Part shown: positions 1 to 7,486 of the stretch, one piece after another
Numbering within the stretch: the first letter of the stretch is position 1
Layout: each line of letters begins with the position of its first letter
Origin: Georgenia satyanarayanai
GTDB lineage: Bacteria; Actinomycetota; Actinomycetes; Actinomycetales; Actinomycetaceae
Direction of reading: 5' to 3'
Length of the DNA stretch: 64,000 nt
Assembly: GCF_009193135.1 (NCBI RefSeq)
Contig: NZ_VUKC01000004.1
Span: 124,001 to 188,000, forward strand
Notes under the pieces: model-generated
Told to the model about the DNA's origin: nothing
Seen by the model: the letters and a program-made list of their open reading frames with translations, nothing else
Databases searched by the model: none
Made by a program: the position numbers and the translations under genes

Positions 1-637
1 ACAAGGGCGCCTGGCTACCCAGCGGGTCGCTCTCGGTGACGTTGCTGAACCACTGCGGGGTCTGGACGAGGGCGATCTCGGGGTCCGCGAAGTAGCCGAG
101 CGTCCTGTCGAGGATCTCCGGCTCCGGCACCTGGTCGGCGTCGAGGATGAGGAGGAACTCTCCCTCCGTCTCGAACAGTGCGTTGTTGAGGTTGCCGGCC
201 TTGGCGTGCCGGGGCCGGTCGGCCCAGTCCTCGCTCCGGGTGACGTAACCGACGCCCAGGCGCGCCGCCGCCTCCCGCATCTCCGGCCGCGCGCCGTCGT
301 CGAGGATCCACGTCGTGTGGGGGTGGCGGATCCGCTGGGCTGCGCGGGCGGTGGCCACGACCATCTCGACGGGCTCGTTGTACGTCGTGATGAAGACGTC
401 GACGGTCGCCTCGTCCGGGGCGGGATCCGGCTGCGGACGGCGGCGCGCCCGCCACATGGTCGTGCCGAAGAGGAAGGCGTCGACGAGCGCGTAGGTCTCG
501 GCGAGGACGAGGGGCAGCGCGATCCACCAGCTGCTCCAGTTGACGGAGAACAGCCAGCGCCACCCGACGTACCAGGTCCCCGCGAGAAGCGTGAGGACGA
601 CGAGGACCCGCACGAGCGCGAGCCGTACAGGGTTCAT
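1..637 (-). CDS. Cellulose-synthase-like family 2 glycosyltransferase (3' part outside window)
   Basis: A processive GT2 enzyme that would polymerise a sugar nucleotide at the membrane. The 212 visible residues start with two hydrophobic segments (about 8-31 and 37-60). The GT2 core follows: a TTYNEP strand, DDG near 115, a HAKAGNLNNAL stretch, a DADQVP (DxD) metal site and a TPQ motif. The C-terminal QxxRW region, any further membrane helices and any PilZ domain lie beyond base 1. The ATG overlaps the stop of the upstream phosphatase as ATGA, so the two are translationally coupled. The product (cellulose or another beta-glucan) cannot be told from this fragment; no bcsB-like partner is visible. 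Confidence 0.85.
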   Translation of the reverse strand, partial: MNPVRLALVRVLVVLTLLAGTWYVGWRWLFSVNWSSWWIALPLVLAETYALVDAFLFGTTMWRARRRPQPDPAPDEATVDVFITTYNEPVEMVVATARAAQRIRHPHTTWILDDGARPEMREAAARLGVGYVTRSEDWADRPRHAKAGNLNNALFETEGEFLLILDADQVPEPEILDRTLGYFADPEIALVQTPQWFSNVTESDPLGSQAPL

Positions 638-1803
638 GCCGCCCTCCGGACGACGAGGACGCTCACGTCGTCCAGGGGCACGCGGTCGACCGCCCACGAG
701 ATGAAGTTCTCGGCGATCTGCTCCGCGGAGACGCTCTCCCGTCCGAGCTCCTCGAGGGCGGCGCGCGCCTCGGCCTCGGAGGTGATGAAGTCGAGATACC
801 CGTCGCTCACCGCGACGAGCGCGTCCCCGGGGCCGAGGACGGTTCGCCGCGAGTGCCACGGGTGGTCCGGGTCGATGCCGAGCGGCGGCTGTGTGTCCTT
901 GAGGCGTCGGAACGCGCCCTCGGCCTCGAGGACGAAGCCCAGACCGTGACCGGCGTCGACGTACTCCACCTGCCCGTCGCGCCCGTCCACCCGCGCGAGG
1001 AAGGCGGTGACGAAGGCGCCGGCGCCGTCGAGGTCCTCGGCGATGCTGCGGGAGGACTTGCGCAGCGCGGTCTCCATGGTGTTGAAGCGCATCGTCGTGC
1101 GCAGTGTGGCGCGGACGCCGGCGGCCTGGATCGCCGCGCTGAGACCCTTGCCCATGACGTCGGCGAGGACGACGTTGAGCTGGCCGTCGGCATCCATCCA
1201 GTCGTAGAAGTCCCCGCCGACCCCGCGGGACTGGACGCACCGCCCGGCGACGTCCAGGCCCACGACCTCGGGCGCTGTCGACGGGAGGAGGCGTCGCTGG
1301 ACCTCGGCGGCCTGGCGCATGTCCGCGCTGCGCGTCAGCTCGGACTCCGCCCAGCGCCCCAGCTCCTCGAGCAGCTCGAGCTGGTCGTCGGTCAGTTGCC
1401 GCGGCTGCTGGTCGACCAGGCACAGGGCTCCGACTCGCGCCCCGTCCACGGCGAGCGGCTGGCCGGCGTAGAAGCGCACCCCCGGGTCCTCGACCGTGGC
1501 CGGGTTGTCGCGGAAGCGGGCGTCGGCGCGGGCGTCGGGGACGACGAGCGCCCCCTCGTCGGTGACCGTCGTGGCACAGAAGCTCCGGGAGAGGGGCAGC
1601 TCCTGGGCGAACGGCAGCCCGCTCGCCGCCTTGCTCCACTGCCGGTCCGCGTCGATGAGGTTGACCGCCGCGTAGGGCACGTCGAAGATCCGCCGGGCGA
1701 GGTCGACGATCCGGTCGAAGCGCTCCTCCGCCGGGGTGTCGAGGAGGTCCAGCGACCGCACCGTCGCCACCCGCTCCACCTCAGGGCCGCCCGCCTGTGT
1801 CAT
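634..1803 (-). CDS. GAF-domain SpoIIE/PP2C serine phosphatase
   Basis: Probable cytosolic phosphatase of a phospho-STAS or similar regulatory protein. It is 389 residues long, with a GAF sensor at about 10-165 (VNLIDADRQW, SRSFCATT, GALCLVDQQPR) followed by a PP2C/SpoIIE domain. Metal-binding aspartates are visible in GVGGDFYDW, VLADVMGKG and AVSDGYLDF. The ATG at 1803 is preceded by GGAAGGGGAG; an upstream in-frame ATG at 1872 lacks such a site. The stop overlaps the downstream glycosyltransferase start by four bases, suggesting that signalling output is tied to polysaccharide synthesis. The STAS gene about 2 kb away is a candidate substrate, which is inference only. Confidence 0.88.
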   Translation of the reverse strand: MTQAGGPEVERVATVRSLDLLDTPAEERFDRIVDLARRIFDVPYAAVNLIDADRQWSKAASGLPFAQELPLSRSFCATTVTDEGALVVPDARADARFRDNPATVEDPGVRFYAGQPLAVDGARVGALCLVDQQPRQLTDDQLELLEELGRWAESELTRSADMRQAAEVQRRLLPSTAPEVVGLDVAGRCVQSRGVGGDFYDWMDADGQLNVVLADVMGKGLSAAIQAAGVRATLRTTMRFNTMETALRKSSRSIAEDLDGAGAFVTAFLARVDGRDGQVEYVDAGHGLGFVLEAEGAFRRLKDTQPPLGIDPDHPWHSRRTVLGPGDALVAVSDGYLDFITSEAEARAALEELGRESVSAEQIAENFISWAVDRVPLDDVSVLVVRRAA

Positions 1804-1923
1804 GCTCTCCCCTTCCAAGGCGCACCGCCGCGCCCCGCGAGCCAGCGTAGACACATGTCGAGTATTCGGCACGGCAAGGTCGGGGACTGCTCGGTCCCGC
1901 TCGCCGGGCGGCGGGCGCGGTCC

Positions 1924-1929
1924 TAGCGT
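1924..1929 (+). promoter_or_regulatory. -10 box TAGCGT, leaderless promoter of DUF3072 gene
   Basis: TAGCGT ends six bases before the ATG at 1936, so transcription should start at the start codon itself. No Shine-Dalgarno sequence is present. Confidence 0.6.
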
Positions 1930-1935
1930 GGGCGC

Positions 1936-2139
1936 ATGAGCGAGCAGCCCAGCGACACGATCAAGGACCCCGAGGACTGGACCACCGGCGACGAGCCGGC
2001 CACCGGCGCCCAGGTCAGCTACCTCAGCACGCTCGCCCGCGAGGCGGGCCGGGAGGTGCCTGAGAACCTGACCAAGGCGCAGGCCTCAAGCCTCATCGAC
2101 GAGCTGCAGCAGGGCAGCGACCGCGTCAGCGGGGACTGA
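1936..2139 (+). CDS. DUF3072 small protein
   Basis: A 67-residue soluble acidic protein of the actinobacterial DUF3072 family. The family signature is clear: DPEDWTTGDEPATGAQ, then SYLSTLAREAG and LTKAQASSLIDELQ. Function is unknown. It is probably translated from a leaderless mRNA. Its last 14 bases overlap the end of the convergent MpaB-family gene. Confidence 0.85.
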   Translation: MSEQPSDTIKDPEDWTTGDEPATGAQVSYLSTLAREAGREVPENLTKAQASSLIDELQQGSDRVSGD

Positions 2140-3010
2140 CCGCCCGCGGCGTCGGTGCCGCGTCCAGCCCGCCCATCACCCACCGCAGGCTGTGCGTGGC
2201 CACGTGCCCGGCGGCCGCTCCCAGCGTCGCGTCGCGCCGCGGGTGGTCGGGCAGGCGCAGCGGCGCCCGCGCCCAGCGCGGCAGGGTTGCGACGGCCGCG
2301 CGCCCGATGAGGGCGTACCCGGCACGGGCGGGCCCGGTGACCGGCGGCCGGTGGAGGAGGAACTGCGCGGCCTCGAGCGCCTCGGGTGTCGAGCGCAGCT
2401 CGGGGCGGTAGTGCTCCAGGGCGGTGCGGAGCTCGGCGTGGGTCGTCGGCACGTCCTGCCCGCCCAGGCGCCGCGCCACGCCGGCCGCCTGCGCGACGTA
2501 GGTGTCGGTCTCCGCCGGCGTCAGCGGCCGGGCGCCGAAACGCTGGTGGGCGGTGAGGAAGCTGTCGATCTCGGCGATGTGGACCCACGTGATGAGCCGG
2601 GGGTCGTCGGCGCGGTAGGCGACGCCGTCCGTCGTCGTCCCCGAGATGTGCCGGTGGACGGCGCGGACGATCGCGACGGCACGTTCGGCGTCCTCCACCC
2701 GCGCGTAGGTGGTCTCGGCGATGAAGGTGCTCGTGCGGGCCAGGCGCCCCCACGGGTCGTTGCGGTAGTCGGAGTGCTGCGCCACGGCGGCCATCGCCAG
2801 CGGGTGCAGCGACTGGAGGAGCAGCGCACGCAGGCCACCGACGTACATCGACGCGTCCCCGTGCACCCGCTGGATGGGGTCCTCCGGCCCGTACCAGCGC
2901 TCACCCGGTTCCCCGTGGATGCGCCGGCGTGCGTCCTGGGCCTCGGGCCCGGCCACACGTGCCATCAGCAGGTCGCTCAGTCGCCTGCGGGCGGCGCGCA
3001 CGGAGGTCAT
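2126..3010 (-). CDS. MpaB-family oxygenase (DUF2236)
   Basis: Member of the DUF2236 family, which includes fungal MpaB and the latex-clearing rubber oxygenases; characterised relatives are heme-binding dioxygenases. The 294-residue protein carries the family core: GDASMYVGGLRALLLQSLHPLAMAAV with its conserved His, AQHSDYRNDPWGRL, and AYRADDPRLITWVH. The substrate here is unknown. The ATG at 3010 is preceded at 7 bases by a CACACT box, so it may be leaderless; a GTG two codons upstream is the alternative. The gene ends convergently with the DUF3072 gene. Confidence 0.82.
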   Translation of the reverse strand: MTSVRAARRRLSDLLMARVAGPEAQDARRRIHGEPGERWYGPEDPIQRVHGDASMYVGGLRALLLQSLHPLAMAAVAQHSDYRNDPWGRLARTSTFIAETTYARVEDAERAVAIVRAVHRHISGTTTDGVAYRADDPRLITWVHIAEIDSFLTAHQRFGARPLTPAETDTYVAQAAGVARRLGGQDVPTTHAELRTALEHYRPELRSTPEALEAAQFLLHRPPVTGPARAGYALIGRAAVATLPRWARAPLRLPDHPRRDATLGAAAGHVATHSLRWVMGGLDAAPTPRAVSPR

Positions 3011-3017
3011 GGACACC

Positions 3018-3023
3018 AGTGTG
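3018..3023 (-). promoter_or_regulatory. Possible -10 box CACACT of the MpaB-family gene
   Basis: CACACT lies seven bases before the ATG at 3010. The first base departs from TANNNT, so this is a weaker example of the leaderless layout. Confidence 0.35.
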
Positions 3024-3064
3024 CGTGAACGAGGCCCGGCCGTCGTGCGCGACGTGGACGCAAC

Positions 3065-3110
3065 GCCGCGCCGCTGGCGACGGACGCGGGTCCTTCGCCA
3101 GCGGCGCGGC
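3065..3110 (-). terminator. 16-bp stem hairpin downstream of DUF4383 gene
   Basis: Perfect 16-bp arms at 3065-3080 and 3095-3110 with a 14-base loop, just past the stop of the minus-strand DUF4383 gene. No T-run follows, as is usual for actinobacterial terminators. Confidence 0.6.
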
Positions 3111-3127
3111 GGCCGGTACGGGCGCGG

Positions 3128-3571
3128 TCAGCGGCGGGTGGTGCCCCGCGCGTCGTCGGCGCGGCGACGCGGCCACAGCGCGATGGCGAGACCAGCGATG
3201 ACGCTGGCGATGTGGAGCCAGTTGTCGGCCCAGTTGATGTTGAGGATGTTGGCGTCGGGGTTGTCCACGACGAACAGGCCGTAGACGAAGGCGGCGCCGT
3301 ACCCGATGGCGAGGAGCCACCCGTAGGTGCGGGCGCGGGAGTCGCTGCGCCACAGGGCGAGGCCGGCCACTCCGATGAGGATGTGCACGATGTTGTGCAG
3401 GGGGTTGATCGCGAAACCGAGCAGTGTCTGGTCATGGTTGTGCTCGGTGAAGCCGTCGAACCCGGTGACGAAGAACCCGGCCACTCCCACGAGCGTGTAG
3501 ACGGCGCCGATCACCAGCGCCAGGTACTGGTGCGTGCCTCGGGTGGGGACGGCGGTGTGGGGCTGTGTCAT
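3128..3571 (-). CDS. DUF4383 membrane protein
   Basis: A 147-residue integral membrane protein with four predicted helices at about 16-38, 54-73, 80-100 and 112-133. It has the DUF4383 signatures LLGFAINPLHNIVHILIG and NWADNWLHIASVIAGL. Function is unknown. A GGAGGG Shine-Dalgarno lies before the ATG, and the STAS gene is 27 bases upstream on the same strand, so the two probably form an operon. Confidence 0.85.
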   Translation of the reverse strand: MTQPHTAVPTRGTHQYLALVIGAVYTLVGVAGFFVTGFDGFTEHNHDQTLLGFAINPLHNIVHILIGVAGLALWRSDSRARTYGWLLAIGYGAAFVYGLFVVDNPDANILNINWADNWLHIASVIAGLAIALWPRRRADDARGTTRR

Positions 3572-3598
3572 GAGAACCCTCCAGTCTTGGTTGAGACT

Positions 3599-3949
3599 TC
3601 AGACTTCACCGGCGGTGGCGCCCGTGCCGGTCTCGCGGATCTGGACGACGTCGCCGAGACGGGTGACGTCGAGGAGGAAACGGACGAGGTCGGGCGGGTC
3701 GACGAACACCGCGGTGCGCTGTCCGGCCGCGAGACGGGCGAGGCTGGTGAGCGCGAGGGAGTCCATGAAGGTGACGGCGCGCGTGTCGACCTCCACCGGG
3801 AGGCCGCCCGTACGCGCCTCGGTGACCGCCTGCTCGAGGGCCTGCTCCATGACGGCGTCGACCTCCCCGCCGAGCTCGAGCCGCACGAGGCCGTCCGTGC
3901 GTCGCAGGCGCACCCAGCCCTGGGTGCTCACCGGTCCTCTTCGCTCCAT
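3599..3949 (-). CDS. STAS-domain anti-sigma-factor antagonist
   Basis: Small soluble protein (116 residues) of the SpoIIAA/RsbV fold. The phosphorylation loop reads TFMDSLALTSLARL, so the Asp-Ser pair is kept although the usual second Ser-Gly is replaced by Leu-Ala. The ATG at 3949 follows GGGGGAC; the GTG at 3961 is a less likely start. Such proteins are switched by a kinase/anti-sigma factor and a PP2C phosphatase. The SpoIIE-type phosphatase about 2 kb away is a plausible partner, but no anti-sigma kinase or sigma factor gene is present here. Confidence 0.82.
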   Translation of the reverse strand: MERRGPVSTQGWVRLRRTDGLVRLELGGEVDAVMEQALEQAVTEARTGGLPVEVDTRAVTFMDSLALTSLARLAAGQRTAVFVDPPDLVRFLLDVTRLGDVVQIRETGTGATAGEV

Positions 3950-4024
3950 GACGTCCCCCACGCCGTGATCGTGCGCTGATCATGGCACGGCGCCGTCCGT
4001 ACGGGAACGACTTCGCACCGCTTC

Positions 4025-5536
4025 TCAGCGAGCCCGGTCTCCGCCGGGGGCGGCGAGCGCCCGGGTGAGGGCCTCCCACGGCGGGCCGAGCGAGGCCACG
4101 CGGGCGTGCAGCTCGCGCGCCGCCCGGGCCGTCTCGCGCTCCTCGTCCGAAGCGAGGAGATTGGCGTAGCGCGGGTCGAGGAGGTGATGGTTCCCGGCGG
4201 CGTGCGCGGCGAGGAGGTCGAGGACGATCGCCAGGTCGCGGGACTGCTCCTCCGGCCGCTCCCGCTCCGAGGCGGCGACGTACTCGAAGACGCCCTCCCA
4301 CAGGCGGGCCTTGCCGCCCACGTGCCGGCGGTCGACGACGGTGCCCAGCGGCGGGCGCGAGTCCTCCCCGCGGGGCCCCTGCTCCCGGAAGTCGACGACC
4401 TCGTGGGCCAGGCGCAGGAAGTTGTCGTCGGTGAGCGAGGCGCCGACGACGAGCAGGTGCCGGGTGAGCAGGAGAGCCTGGACGACCGAGCCGAGCGGCC
4501 GCGAGCGGGAGTCGTAGCGGACGAAGTCGCTGCGGGTGAGGACGATCCCCGCAGGGTCGCCGACGTCGCCGTGCATCTTGAGCACCCACGGGCTGCCGCT
4601 GACCGGCTGTCCGTAGGGCAGGGCGGGCACGGCGCCGCTGCCCTCGATGTCGCGGGCAGCGCTCTCGTAGAGAGCGTCGTAGTTCGTCGTGACGATCTCC
4701 CGGCAGCCCAGGGCCGCGAGCAGGCTGTGGGTGATGGCGTACCGGTTGACGCTGGAGGTCTCCCGGGCGACGGCGGCGCCGAAGTCGGCGCCGAGCTCAC
4801 GGCGCAGCAGCTCGGCCCGGTCGAGCGGGGAGGGGACGTCGTCGAGGTCGACACCGGACTGGTCGGCGATGGTCGCGATGAGCGACTCCCAGGAGGGCAG
4901 CCCCGCCGCCATGCTCACCCCCGCCCCGATGAAGAGCGCCAGCTCACCACGGCGGGCGCGCGCGGCGAGGGCGCGCGCGGCGTCGGCCGGCTGCGTCGCG
5001 ACATCCGGCTCCAGCCCGTGAACGAGGCGCGCGGACTGGAAGGCGGTGTAGTCCGAGGCGGTGGCGGCGACGATGACGACGTCGAGGTCGTGGGCGGCGA
5101 CCGCGTCCTGACAGGTGGCGAGCTGGGCGTCGACGACGGCGCCCGTCACGTCGGCGAAGCCGCCGCCCCCGGTGCCGAGCGTGGGCAGCGCGACGAGCAG
5201 CTTCGCGCGGCCGGCTCCTGGGGTGAGCCCTGCCGCGGCGACGTCGGTGAGCGCGCTGCGCAGCCGGCCCATGACGGCGCGCAGCTCACTCGCGGTGTCG
5301 CCCGTCCCACGCACGACGTCGACGAACCACGCCGGCTGGAGGAGGCTGGGGGAGCGGCCCCGGCCGACGCCGCGCTCCCTCCAGCCCTCCGGCTCGAGCG
5401 CCGCGACCTCCGCCCCGTCCACCCCCAGCGCCGCGTGCCAGGCCTGCTCGACGACGAACTCACGGTCGGTGGGCACGACGATCGCGTCGCAGTCCAGGTG
5501 CCCGATCCGGCCCTGGACGACGAAGACGTGCCCCAT
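4025..5536 (-). CDS. Macro-like domain fused to SIR2-family NAD enzyme
   Basis: A 503-residue soluble protein. Residues 1-170 look macro-like (VVQGRIGHLDCDAIVVPTD at the start; VALPTLGTGGGGFADV near 115-130). Residues 195-380 form a SIR2_2-type domain: GAGVS at 204-208, TTNYD with Asn285, KMHG with His322, and VVGASLTDD at 363-370. The NAD-pocket Asn and catalytic His are both kept, so NAD hydrolysis or deacylation is chemically possible. SIR2 domains of this branch are common in anti-phage NADases such as ThsA. No TIR partner or other defence gene is adjacent. A leaderless -10 box precedes the ATG. Confidence 0.78.
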   Translation of the reverse strand: MGHVFVVQGRIGHLDCDAIVVPTDREFVVEQAWHAALGVDGAEVAALEPEGWRERGVGRGRSPSLLQPAWFVDVVRGTGDTASELRAVMGRLRSALTDVAAAGLTPGAGRAKLLVALPTLGTGGGGFADVTGAVVDAQLATCQDAVAAHDLDVVIVAATASDYTAFQSARLVHGLEPDVATQPADAARALAARARRGELALFIGAGVSMAAGLPSWESLIATIADQSGVDLDDVPSPLDRAELLRRELGADFGAAVARETSSVNRYAITHSLLAALGCREIVTTNYDALYESAARDIEGSGAVPALPYGQPVSGSPWVLKMHGDVGDPAGIVLTRSDFVRYDSRSRPLGSVVQALLLTRHLLVVGASLTDDNFLRLAHEVVDFREQGPRGEDSRPPLGTVVDRRHVGGKARLWEGVFEYVAASERERPEEQSRDLAIVLDLLAAHAAGNHHLLDPRYANLLASDEERETARAARELHARVASLGPPWEALTRALAAPGGDRAR

Positions 5537-5542
5537 GCGCCG

Positions 5543-5548
5543 ACGCTA
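5543..5548 (-). promoter_or_regulatory. -10 box TAGCGT, leaderless promoter of macro/SIR2 gene
   Basis: TAGCGT on the minus strand ends six bases before the ATG at 5536, the same box and spacing as at 1924-1929 and 6505-6510. Confidence 0.6.
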
Positions 5549-5638
5549 CCCGGCGCGGCTCTGGCGCGCTCGTGCACAACTGGTGGACAACGCTGTGGAC
5601 AGCCGGGCGCCCACCGCGCGCCGCGCCACCTGCCCGCC

Positions 5639-5644
5639 TACCGT
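5639..5644 (+). promoter_or_regulatory. Possible -10 box TACCGT of the SDR gene
   Basis: TACCGT lies about 30 bases before the ATG at 5675, leaving a short leader that carries a GGGAGG ribosome-binding site. Confidence 0.4.
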
Positions 5645-5674
5645 GGGCCGCACCCACCAGACCCGGGAGGACCC

Positions 5675-6472
5675 ATGTCAGCCACCCAGTCCGACCACCC
5701 CCTCGCCGTCGTCACCGGCGCCTCGACCGGGATCGGCCGCGAGGTCGCCATCCTCCTGGCCGAGCAGGGCTACGACCTCGTCATCTGCGCGGACGAGGAG
5801 GCCATCCACACCGTCCTGCCCCAGTCCCCGGGACTCACGGTCGAGCCGGTCCAGGCGGACCTGTCCACCTACGACGGCGTGGAGGACCTCCTCGACGCCG
5901 TGGGCGACCGCGACGTCGACGCGCTCGTCCTCAACGCCGGCATCGCCGTGGGCGGGGCCTTCGTCGAGACGTCCCTCGACGACGACCTCACGCTCATCGG
6001 CCTCAACGTCAGCGCCAACGTCCACCTCGCCAAGCGCCTCCTCCCCCGGATGGTCGCTGCCGGACGCGGGCGCGTCCTGCTCACCGGCTCGGTCACGAGC
6101 ATGATGCCGGGGCCCTACTACGCCACCTACAGCGCCTCCAAGGCCTTCGTCCTCAACTTCGCCCAGTCGGTGAGGTACGAGCTGCGGGACACCGGTGTCA
6201 CGCTCACGACGATGATGCCCGGTCCCACCGACACCGAGTTCTTCGCCCGCGCCGGCATGGAGGATACGCGGGTGGGACGCACCGACAGCAAGGACGACCC
6301 CGTCGAGGTCGCCCGGGACGGCGTCGCCGCGATGCTCGAGGGCAAGGACGACGCCGTCGTCGGGTCCACGGTGCGCAACACCCTCATGTCACGGGCCACG
6401 AAGCCGTTGCCCGAGCGGACCAAGGCGGCGACCCAGGCCCGGCTCACCAAGCCGGCGGAGGAGGACGGGTGA
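5675..6472 (+). CDS. Short-chain dehydrogenase/reductase (SDR)
   Basis: NAD(P)-dependent classical SDR of 265 residues. It has the Rossmann motif TGASTGIG near 14-21, LNAG at about 88-91, a catalytic Ser in GSV, and the YSASK pair (Tyr and Lys). The C-terminal third is lysine-rich and Gly-poor, typical of the YqjQ/DltE-like SDRs that act on acyl or sugar substrates. The start is set by GGGAGG four bases before the ATG at 5675. The substrate cannot be predicted. It is followed at 44 bases by an oxidoreductase gene with its own promoter. Confidence 0.88.
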   Translation: MSATQSDHPLAVVTGASTGIGREVAILLAEQGYDLVICADEEAIHTVLPQSPGLTVEPVQADLSTYDGVEDLLDAVGDRDVDALVLNAGIAVGGAFVETSLDDDLTLIGLNVSANVHLAKRLLPRMVAAGRGRVLLTGSVTSMMPGPYYATYSASKAFVLNFAQSVRYELRDTGVTLTTMMPGPTDTEFFARAGMEDTRVGRTDSKDDPVEVARDGVAAMLEGKDDAVVGSTVRNTLMSRATKPLPERTKAATQARLTKPAEEDG

Positions 6473-6504
6473 GCGTCGGGCGGGCGGGGGCTCCGTCGTC
6501 GCCC

Positions 6505-6510
6505 TAGCGT
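6505..6510 (+). promoter_or_regulatory. -10 box TAGCGT, leaderless promoter of quinone-oxidoreductase-like gene
   Basis: TAGCGT ends six bases before the ATG at 6517. The context TAGCGTGGGC is identical to that at 1924-1933. Confidence 0.6.
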
Positions 6511-6516
6511 GGGCAG

Positions 6517-7440
6517 ATGAGAGTCATCGGAGTCACCACGCCGGGCGGGCCCGAGCAGCTGGAGGTCCTGGACCGGCCCCTGCCTCGGCCCGGGCCGGGT
6601 GAGCTGCGCATCGCCGTCGTCGCGGCTGCCGTCAACCCCACCGACACGGTGCTCCGCGAGCGAGGCGCCGACGGCCTCGAGGCGCCGTGGATCCCCGGGA
6701 TGGACGCGGCCGGCGTCGTCGACGCCGTCGGGAAGGGGGTCGAGCTCGCGCCGGGCGACCGCGTCGTCGCGATCCTCGACCCGCGTACCCCGCGCGGCGG
6801 TGCGTACGCCGAGCTCGTCGTCGTCCCCGCCAACGGCGTCGCCCGGCTCCCCGACGACGTCGACCTCGTCGCTGCGTCCTCCCTCCCGCTCAACGCGCTG
6901 ACCGCGCGCCGCTGCCTCGAGGTGATGCGCGTGCCGCCGGCCGGCACTATCGCCGTGACGGGCGCGGCGGGCGCGGTCGGCGGGTACGCGATCGAGCTCG
7001 CCAAGCACGCGGGGCTGCGGGTTGTCGCCGACGCCAAGGACGAGGACGTCGCGCTCGTCGAGTCCTTCGGCGCCGACCTCGTCCTGCCCCGCGGGCAGGG
7101 CTTCCCGCAGGGCGTCCGCGAGCACGAGCCGGGCGGCGTGGACGCGCTGCTCGACGCCGCGGTCATGGGCGCCGCCGTCCTGCCGGCCGTGCGCGACGGT
7201 GGTGTCGTCGCCTGCGTGCGCGGCTTCGACGGGGAGCCCGAGCGCGGCATCGACGTCTACACCGTGACCCCGGCCGACTACGTGCACGACGCCGCGGGGC
7301 TGGCCGAGCTCGTCGACCTCGCCGCGCGCGGGGTGCTGTCGCTGCGCGTGGCGCGGACCCTGCCCGCGGAGCAGGCCGCGGAGGCGCACCGGCAGCTTAA
7401 GGCGGGCGGCACACGGGGCCGTCTGGTCCTCACCTTCTGA
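6517..7440 (+). CDS. Zinc-independent MDR-superfamily NADPH oxidoreductase (quinone reductase-like)
   Basis: Medium-chain dehydrogenase of 307 residues. The GroES-like N-terminal half contains AAVNPTDTVLRERG, and the Rossmann half contains TGAAGAVGGYAIELAKHAG near 148-166. The cysteine and histidine zinc ligands of alcohol dehydrogenases are missing, which places it with the QOR/zeta-crystallin branch that reduces quinones or enones with NADPH. It is slightly shorter than the usual 320-330 residues. The mRNA is probably leaderless. Confidence 0.85.
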   Translation: MRVIGVTTPGGPEQLEVLDRPLPRPGPGELRIAVVAAAVNPTDTVLRERGADGLEAPWIPGMDAAGVVDAVGKGVELAPGDRVVAILDPRTPRGGAYAELVVVPANGVARLPDDVDLVAASSLPLNALTARRCLEVMRVPPAGTIAVTGAAGAVGGYAIELAKHAGLRVVADAKDEDVALVESFGADLVLPRGQGFPQGVREHEPGGVDALLDAAVMGAAVLPAVRDGGVVACVRGFDGEPERGIDVYTVTPADYVHDAAGLAELVDLAARGVLSLRVARTLPAEQAAEAHRQLKAGGTRGRLVLTF

Positions 7441-7486
7441 CGGGCTCGGTGCGCGGGCCGTCGGTCGTGGCTGGCACGATGGCGCC

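Noticed and set aside
1-637. Complete bacterial cellulose operon
   Set aside because: Only the first 212 residues of the transferase are visible and no bcsB, bcsC or bcsZ partner is in the window.
4025-6472. A known anti-phage operon such as Thoeris around the SIR2 protein
   Set aside because: No TIR-domain gene, no second defence gene and no mobile element nearby; the flanking genes look metabolic.
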